A stretch of 64,000 nt of DNA. It comes from Magnolia sinica (lineage: Eukaryota > Streptophyta > Magnoliopsida > Magnoliales > Magnoliaceae). Below the pieces are notes generated by a model that saw nothing but the letters and a program-made list of their open reading frames with translations, did not search any database and was not told the origin of the DNA. Made by a program: the position numbers and the translations under genes. Position 1 is the stretch's first letter, and each line of letters opens with the position of its first letter. The stretch is from the NCBI RefSeq assembly GCF_029962835.1, contig NC_080583.1:65767158-65831157 (forward strand), written 5' to 3'. Of the stretch, positions 57,888 to 64,000 are shown piece after piece.

Positions 57888-58338
57888 GGAGCGGATTAGG
57901 TGAGACTCGAGCCTCACCTAAGATGGTGCGGCCTTTACTGTAGGGCCCACCTTGATGTATGTATTATGTATCTATACCTTTCATCTGTTTTTTCAGTTTA
58001 TTTTAGGTCATGATCCTAAAAATAAAGAAGATCCAAATATGAGGTAGACAATACTCTGAGAAATAATGGTGATTAAACAATCCACCATTAAAAACTTCTT
58101 ACGACAGACCTTAAAATTTCTTTAGTGTTTATTTGCCATCGACAAGGTCACGTAAGCCCGGATGAAAGGGAAAAACAAATATTAGCTTGATCCAAAACTT
58201 CCGTGGCTCAATAATGGTCCATCTCCATTCTTTCCTGAGGTATGGTTTCCCTGATAATTGAATATGATTCAGTTTTTGAATAATGACCTCAAATGATACG
58301 GAAAAAGGATGGATGCAGTAGATAGAATACATAAACCC
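57888..58338. mobile_element. MITE-like element, copy with decayed right end
   Basis: Left part GGTTTGGAGGGAGCGGATTA, GGTGAGAC, then GGGCCCACCTTGATGTATG (57943). Right part GGAAAAAGGATGGATGCAGT, AGATAGAATACATAAACCC. The inside has TTATTTTAGGTCATGATCCT and CAATCCACCATTAAAAACTT, as in the other copies. The right outer end is lost against the next copy. Confidence 0.65.
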
Positions 58339-58362
58339 AATTCGCTCTTGCTTGAATGGGGG

Positions 58363-58835
58363 AGCAGATTAGGTGAGACCTTAGATCCACGAGGTGGGTG
58401 AGACTTCTGACTATGGGGCCACTGTGATACATGCGACTACATCCACGCTGTCCATCCATATTGAAAGCTCATTTCAGTGGTGACTGATTATATTTAAAAA
58501 ATCCTATGAGCCACAAAATCTTTGGATCAAAATATATTTGTGTGATCGCTTCATTTAGGTGTTTGTGACCTTATCAACAGGTTGGATGGGAAATAAACAT
58601 TCCTGTGAAATCCATGAAGCTTTTAATGGTGGGGATTCAATCACGACCATTTCCTATGATGTGGTCCACCTAAGATTTGAGTCAGCTTCATTTTTCAAAT
58701 TATGCCCTTAAAATGAGCTTTCAAAATGGTTGGACGGTTTTGATTTAATGCAAATACATCACTGTAAGCCCAACAGTCGTGGCCCCACGCACCTCGGTGG
58801 ATCCCGGGTCTCACCGAATCCGCTCCCGCGGATGA
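58363..58835. mobile_element. MITE-like element with ~100-bp inverted ends
   Basis: Left end GGGGGAGCAGATTAGGTGAG..GGTGGGTGAGAC..GGGGCCACTGTGATACATG..CCACGCTGTCCATCC. The right end (GGTTGGACGGTTTTGATTTA..CACTGTAAGCCC..GGCCCCACGCACC..GGGTCTCACCGAATCCGCTC) is its inverse with changes. About 470 bp, no ORF. A Mutator-like or hAT-like origin is possible, but no target duplication was fixed. Confidence 0.68.
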
Positions 58836-58879
58836 TGGTCAACGGTAGTAATCGGGGACATCGTAATAACAGTGCTCAA

Positions 58880-59285
58880 TGAGCTTCCTCATGATGATGT
58901 ATGTATCTATCAATGCCATTCATTCATATTTCCGAGACTATTTCCAAGATCTAAATCTCATATGTACCACACCATAAGAAAGAGTGGTGATTGAACAATC
59001 ACCGTTAAAATTTTCTTAATGGTGAAAAAAGTTTTAGATTAAGCTGATATTTGTGTTTTCTCTTCATCCAATGCGCCTGATCTACAGGTTGGATGACAAA
59101 TAAACATTACATTGAGCTTTAAGAAGTTTTAAATGGCAGGCATTCAATTGCCACTGTTTTCTTGTGGTGTGGCCCACTCAACACTTGTATCTCACTTATT
59201 TATTGGATCATGCCCTATAATGATCTGGAAATATAGATGGACGGCTTTGATAAAACACATATATATCATGCGGGCCCCACGGAGC
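58880..59285. mobile_element. MITE-like element in duplication copy 2
   Basis: Left TCATGATGATGTATGTATCT, right ATAGATGGACGGCTTTGATA, AAACACATATATATCATGCG and GGCCCCAC. Same element as 52625-53042. Confidence 0.68.
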
Positions 59286-59447
59286 ATCGTCAGTAGCCAC
59301 ATCGCTACTTGAGCTGTCAGTACGCAATCCGCGTCCGGTAATCGGTGGTAAATGGAAGCACATGGGCAAAAAGCTGTAAATGGAAACAAGCAACGGTCCG
59401 ATTTTCGACCGTTGCTGGTTAACCCCTGAGGAGAATCGCAACGGAAA

Positions 59448-59449
<2 letters not shown>

Positions 59450-59492
<43 letters not shown>
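59450..59492. repeat. (CT)n microsatellite
   Basis: About 20 CT units followed by CGATCTGGATCTCGAATACG. CT runs often lie in plant core promoters or leaders. Confidence 0.95.
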
Positions 59493-59495
<3 letters not shown>

Positions 59496-59722
59496 CTGGA
59501 TCTCGAATACGCAGACGGTGTCGCCGTTACGGTTTTCCAGTCATCCCTCTGTATCTCTCTCTCGCCGGAATACGCAGACGGCCGCCAGATTTTTCTAGCC
59601 ATCCCTCTCGGCGTCGATCTCTGACGCATCAACCACTACAGAGGTTGTTCCGGCCAATACACGAGGAGTTTCCCCATCCCTCCTCCTTTCATATTCCGTA
59701 TCCGGCTCCACTGCAGAACAAG
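59493..59722 (+). promoter_or_regulatory. Possible 5' leader exon of the MADS-box gene
   Basis: C/T-rich, GC-richer sequence with CGCAGACGG repeats ends at CTGCAGAACAAG|GTATCATC, a good splice donor with GT at 59723. A candidate acceptor TTTTGATCAG|GACATGGGC lies at 62706, three bases before the MADS start codon. This would make a ~3-kb leader intron. The proposal is inference. The other duplication copy has the same donor at 53487. Confidence 0.4.
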
Positions 59723-59745
59723 GTATCATCTCCACTTTCAACCTT

Positions 59746-62708
59746 TTTTATTATTATTATTTTTTATTAAAAAAAAAAAAAATCGAGCCAAAGAACAAAC
59801 ACTTGCTAACACCCATCATACAGAAAACCTAGAAAAAGGAGATGATTCTGGAAACAAACACCAAAACCCAACAAGGGGAAAAGAAATCTATAAGGAGACT
59901 CTAACCACCATGAATTAGTTTTTCTTTCTTTCTTTTTGGCCATTCAATTGTTTTGTTCATTACCTCCCAACTGAGGAATGAAACGGTTCTCATATGAAAG
60001 TGTGACCCACATGATGGAAAGCTCGGTTCTCATATGCATGTGGCATGTGTGTTCGCATGTGGAAGCAGAGAGCTCCACGGTCCACACTCTCTCAGGCTCA
60101 GCATGTATGAAATCTGGAAACTTCACCCAGTGGATCCACCATGAATAGTCCAAAATCAAGATAGGACAAGCATCAGTTGGGCCACACTAGTACATTGATC
60201 ATGGTCTGGTTGTCAACCCCTTTTGGTTGTCCCTATTTCCAAGCCCTTTTCCCCCTTTCGCCATTTGATCATCACTCTCAACTGTTTCCTTTCATGTGGC
60301 CACCAAAGTGATGGTTCAGGCTGTATTGTGGATCTTGGGCCTAATAGGGGAATGGGTGAATGTCCAACACACATCATGGCGTAATTCTACTAAATTACCT
60401 CTTCTGCAGTCCTACTTAAGCATATCGAAATTCAAGACAGTAAAAAATTCATGTGGGCCACAACAAGTGAATATATAGGTTTTAGGCGTGATTCTACTAC
60501 ATTACCTCTTCTGCGGTCTTACTTAAGCATTTGATAGATATGATTTTTGGGATTTAAGGTGCCCATAATGAGGCTCATCGATGTGCAGCTTGGATTCCAG
60601 AAACATATCATGGGTGAGCCCTACACAACTCAAGTGCATGGTAATTACCCATACGTTCGAATGCATGTGATCATTCACCAAATGGTTCCTTTTGTTTTTT
60701 AACCTTTTACCGTTGGAAGAATGTTGCTTAAGAACTGTGAGATCGCAATCTAATGGCCATTAAACCATTTCGAGCGTTTAGAAAATTTTGGAAGTTCAAA
60801 GGGTCCACTACTCGCATCCCAAAGATATTTGAATTTTCATTCTGTTATTCCATTGGAAGATATTTTCAGCAGCATTCCCTTCTCTGTAAGCTATTTGGGA
60901 CAATACCTTCAGAAGTTGTAAATCCAATCTAGGATTCGTTCATTTTTTTCTCGATTTGATGATTTTGGGCTTTTAAATCCTCAACGCCATTGATTTCTAA
61001 TGCCCCATTGATCGTAATCATGATGCTGAATTTCAAGAATCCATTCTGCTTCTAATTGGGTCTTTGCTTCCTTATTTTCCCTGAATTCAGTTTCTTTCTA
61101 TTCTTCTCCACTTGTTCTTTTTGCACTTTTTTTTTTCGTGACTGAAGAATCATAGTCAGGTATTGTCTATACGACAATCTGATATATTTTTAATTGGTTT
61201 ATGATTATCGGATTTTAAATCCTCAACATCGTTGATTTCTAAAGCCCTCATGATCTTAATCATAATGCAATTTCAAAAATTTTCCTTTTAAAGAACCCCC
61301 CCACCCCTTTTTGCAAATGAAGAATCATAATCAGGTATTGTCTTTAGGACCATGCCTTGTTTCTAAGAAAATGATAGTCTAGTTCCAACAATCTGATTTG
61401 TTTTTAATTAGGTATTTGTTTGTTTGCCTGATTTCCGTACCTGTTTCTTAAATTCAGCTCCTTTAATGTTTTTCTCATGCGTGTCGGTTTGCTTGAATTT
61501 TGCTCTTATTTCCTGAATTTCAGCTTCTTTGAATCTTTTGTGATTTTAGTTTGGTATCCTACTTTGAATCATATCAAGCACCCTAAAGCTCAGTTGTTGG
61601 AAACTTTCTAGCTTCTATTTTGCTTTTAGAATTCAGTTTTTGTCGGTTCACTTGCATTTAAGTCTATTTACTGAGTTCAATCTATCTGAATCCTCCTCCA
61701 CTTATCTTAATTATATATCACCTTTCAGGGGTGAATTTGATCCCTAAAAAAAAACAAAAAAACAAAAAGCAATTCTGCTGTTGACTTTGATCAAACTATT
61801 AGTCTTGAAAGAATCCAGTGGTTTAGTGATTCAAATGTTTGTCTAATGTGACTCACCATAGTAGGCCATGTGTAAAAAAATTGGGCCTTTTTTTTTTGAA
61901 TGTGGACCATTGGTGTATTTATCCTCGTAACTTTCTGTAGAGGAGAATTTGTGCATGGATCCTCTTGAACAATTAGAAAACCAAATTATATTGTGCATAT
62001 TTTCCACAATTTTTTTTTTTTGAAAGATTACATTTTCCACAAATATCAGCATTTTGTTTTTTTACTGGAGAAAGTTCAAGGAGGATTTCATGTAAACTGT
62101 TTATTAGAGATATATCGGGGTTGATATTCTTAGGCATTATAAAAACCCAATCAACCATCAGCTTCATTTTCTTTCTTTTCTGAGTCATATGATTTTCACC
62201 TTTAAATCTTCCAGAGCAGGAAATTTTAGATGCTTTTTTAGTGTTCTGTTGATCTTAATCAAGATGTCAAATTTCAAATATCTCTTCTGCTTTCAATGGG
62301 TCTTTCTTTGTTTCTTGAATGCAATTTCTTTTAAAATCTTTTACCTGTTTTTTTCCCTTTCTTTTGACTGAACAATCAGAATCAAGTATTCTGTACAAGC
62401 ATGCTTTGTTTCTAACCCAAGGATTCAGATTCGTTTCAGAATCCAATCTAGTTTTAAGTTTGATTTTAGTTCATTTGCTTGGTTTTTTTTTTTCTTAATT
62501 CATGAATTTGAGTTGTTGCAGCTTTTTTTTTTCTATATCATTCCTGTTCAAGTAATCCATCATCATCATCTCGCTCCCTCTAATCCATCTTTGTTACTCA
62601 GATCTTTTCACAGTCATTATTGTAAATTCTAATTACCAATTCTATGAATATTGCTGGTTCTTTATATTCCAATCTTCTCTGACTCAATTGAGGTCTTTTG
62701 ATCAGGAC
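59746..62708. other. Noncoding, upstream of the MADS gene, possible leader intron
   Basis: No coding gene. T-rich, intron-like. It contains three diverged copies of a segment including TTTTAAATCCTCAAC..GTTGATTTCTAA, TGATCTTAATCATAATG, TTTCAA..TCTTCTGCTT and GAATCATAATCAGGTATTGT: about 60950-61190, 61195-61400 and 62180-62470. Poly-A/T runs at 59755-59780, 61745-61770 and 62010-62021. Confidence 0.55.
60950..62470. repeat. Three diverged ~230-bp direct repeats
   Basis: Shared order of words in each unit: GATTTTAAATCCTCAACATC, GATTTCTAA.GCCC, GATCTTAATCATAATGC, AATTTCAA, TCTGCTTTCAATGGGTCTTT and GACTGAAGAATCATAATCAG, then TATTGTCT. Units one and two are adjacent. Unit three is about 800 bp further on and more diverged. 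Confidence 0.6.
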
Positions 62709-63836
62709 ATGGGCCACAACAAACTCCCGCTAAAAGTGATCCGATGCGACAAGCATAGGAAAAGCGCCTTCTCAAAGCGGATCAAGGGGTTGAAGAAGAA
62801 GGCAGCAGAGCTCGCCACCTTGTGCGGAATTGATGTGTGCATGGTCTGTTGCGATCCCAATGGTGACCTGCTCGAGACGTGGCCAGGGAGCCGGTCTGAG
62901 GTCCTCCCCATCATTGAACGGTACAAGAAGATCACAGAAACTGGAAGGAAAGGGAGCATCACTGATGTTTGCAGCGTGTTAGAGGATAAAATAAAGAAGT
63001 TGCAACGGGACCTTGATAGGCAGCGAGCAGAGAATAATAAGCTCATTCTGTACCCTTCGCAGGATCATCGACTGGATGGGATGTCGGAAGGATATTTGAG
63101 GGAGTTAGTAGGCCAGCTTGACATGAAATTGGAGAAGTTGAGAGAGAGAATTGAGATGGTGAAATCTAGTAGTGACGAGAGGAGGTTGAACATGCAAACG
63201 GAACAAGAGCTTGTGAAAGAAGATTGCAATGCACCTCTCCCTCTTTCCTATTGTACACCTATGCATCACCTCCACACGAGTTCTCAAGATCTAGGTTTTG
63301 ATTCTGACATGGTGCAAAATGAACAAGAGCATGTTGTAGAAGAAGATTGTAATGCACCTCCCCATCTCTTCCATCTTTCACCTTTTTATAACCTCCAAAA
63401 AAATTCTCAAAATCTTGGTTTTGATTCTGACATGGTGCAAAATGAACAAGAGCATGTTGTAGTGGATGATTGCGGTGCACCTCTCCCTGTCTCGTATCAT
63501 ACACCTTTGTATCACCTCCACATGGATTCTCCAAATATTGGTTTTAATTCTAACATGGGTTCAGAAATGCCCATGCTCAATGGCAATATTATGAGTGGAA
63601 ATTCATATGATTGGATGATTGGTTTTCAAGATTTCGAGACAAATGAGTGTGGAATTGAGATACTTCTCCCAACTTCAAACGAGTTGGAGTACGCAGGATT
63701 TCCTCTATTGGGTTTGGAGCCACAAGATTCAGTAGGACTTCTGAATATCGAGCAAATGGAGTATGAAAATGATACAAGTTTTCAAATTCCGAAGAGTGTA
63801 TTGGGATCATGGAATTCTTTGGCAAGCTTTCGGTGA
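62709..63836 (+). CDS. Type I MADS-box transcription factor
   Basis: ATG 62709 opens MGHNKLPLKVIRCDKHRKSA, the proper start of a MADS domain, giving 375 residues. In-frame codons upstream to 62688 lack an ATG. MADS domain residues 1-60 (FSKRIKGLKKKAAELATLCG, VCMVCCDPNGDLLETWPGS) bind CArG-type DNA as dimers. ETWPG followed by EVLPIIERYKK points to the M-beta/M-gamma group rather than M-alpha or MIKC. A coiled coil (VLEDKIKKLQRDLDRQRAEN, then LREL...KLEKLRERIEMVK) covers about 85-150 and likely serves dimerisation. There is no K-box. Residues 165-284 are three tandem repeats of 40-41 residues (EQEHVV.EDC.AP...LGFDSDMVQN). Intronless CDS, as usual for type I. The frame is fully open, so it is probably functional. 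Type I genes act mostly in female gametophyte and endosperm. Confidence 0.93.
   Translation: MGHNKLPLKVIRCDKHRKSAFSKRIKGLKKKAAELATLCGIDVCMVCCDPNGDLLETWPGSRSEVLPIIERYKKITETGRKGSITDVCSVLEDKIKKLQRDLDRQRAENNKLILYPSQDHRLDGMSEGYLRELVGQLDMKLEKLRERIEMVKSSSDERRLNMQTEQELVKEDCNAPLPLSYCTPMHHLHTSSQDLGFDSDMVQNEQEHVVEEDCNAPPHLFHLSPFYNLQKNSQNLGFDSDMVQNEQEHVVVDDCGAPLPVSYHTPLYHLHMDSPNIGFNSNMGSEMPMLNGNIMSGNSYDWMIGFQDFETNECGIEILLPTSNELEYAGFPLLGLEPQDSVGLLNIEQMEYENDTSFQIPKSVLGSWNSLASFR
63201..63560 (+). repeat. In-frame tandem repeat in the MADS gene (3 units)
   Basis: Units start GAACAAGAGC at 63201, 63321 and 63444, periods 120 and 123 bp, so frame is kept. Units 1 and 2 share a nearly identical end (GGTTTTGATTCTGACATGGT). 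Unit 3 is more diverged and ends near AACATGGG. The repeat encodes an acidic/hydrophobic segment that could act in transactivation (inference). Confidence 0.9.
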
Positions 63837-64000
63837 AGGGAGTTTTGTGTTTTTACCTGGGTGATGTTGCATTTTAGGATATGAATTATAGGAGCAGCAA
63901 TTTTGTTTTGTGGGAACTACATTTTTTGGGACTTTGGTATATACCAGCAAACCCTTTATAATGTGGGGCATTTTGTAAATAGCAGAAAGGATATAGCAGA
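63837..64000 (+). other. 3' flank of the MADS gene
   Basis: Presumed 3' untranslated region, T-rich. No canonical AATAAA. TATAATGTG near 63957 may help polyadenylation. The window ends here. Confidence 0.5.

Larger units (their letters stand above)
58745..59745 (+). repeat. Segmental duplication, copy 2 (~1 kb)
   Basis: Partner of 52490-53490, same orientation. It includes the right part of the MITE-like element at 58363-58835, another MITE copy, the CT run and the leader-like segment. The copies agree at perhaps 85-90% by eye. This copy lies upstream of the intact MADS-box gene. Confidence 0.85.

Noticed and set aside
63105-63534. Minus-strand ORFs within the MADS gene
   Set aside because: Antisense shadows of the in-frame 120-bp repeats.

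Overview
This is nuclear DNA from a flowering plant. The signs are nested LTR retrotransposons of several kilobases each, GT-AG introns, a type I MADS-box gene, many GGGCCCAC...GATGTATG...CCGTCC dispersed repeats and long CT microsatellites. The repeat style suggests a large woody genome, perhaps a magnoliid or another early-diverging angiosperm; that guess is weak. More than 85% of the window is transposon-derived, and only the MADS-box gene near the right end looks intact.

The window is best read as a set of nested boxes, most with matching 5-bp target-site duplications (TSDs). The oldest layer is a decayed PIF/Harbinger DNA transposon: a DDE transposase pseudogene (2002-3338), a Myb/SANT pseudogene (3616-4783) and possibly an RNase H1 hybrid-binding (viroplasmin) ORF (51241-51669). 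A Sirevirus-type Ty1/copia element (5117-51110, TSD GTATG) split this layer. The Sirevirus carries gag, a single-frame pol and a downstream envelope-like ORF, all broken by stop codons. Its gag was hit twice: by a 3.18-kb solo LTR (8180-11355), and by a second insertion of about 4.9 kb that looks like a solo LTR (11721-43613, TSD TGGAA). That second LTR contains a Tekay-like Ty3/gypsy chromovirus on the minus strand (13870-40864, TSD TGTAT). One LTR of that chromovirus contains another member of the same family on the plus strand (25707-39284, TSD GAAAT). Without nested DNA the elements are about 10.9 kb (Sirevirus), 4.9 kb (solo LTR), 13.4 kb (inner minus-strand element) and 13.6 kb (innermost).

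Right of the Sirevirus lie the viroplasmin ORF, MITE-like elements with long terminal inverted repeats, two copies of a duplicated ~1-kb segment (52490-53490 and 58745-59745), and another solo LTR of the chromovirus family (53668-56844). The second duplicated copy ends in a CT-rich, leader-exon-like segment with a splice-donor sequence. About 3 kb downstream is the intact MADS-box gene (62709-63836), whose C-terminal half holds three 40-41-residue tandem repeats.

The most interesting signal is an accessory protein domain shared between superfamilies. Both chromoviruses carry an extra ~426-residue ORF between the 5' LTR and gag, with a hydrophobic N-terminus, an acidic stretch and a C-terminal helix. 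Its core motif (LHHIFTYN-YPRWSN---C) is also visible in the envelope-like ORF that the Sirevirus carries downstream of pol (LHRIFI*NVYPRSSN). That ORF also shows a short first exon and an intron. The Sirevirus palindrome cluster that lies upstream of the LTR TATA box recurs just upstream of the envelope-like ORF. Nearly all stop codons in these elements fit C-to-T or G-to-A changes, as expected of heavily methylated silenced DNA.
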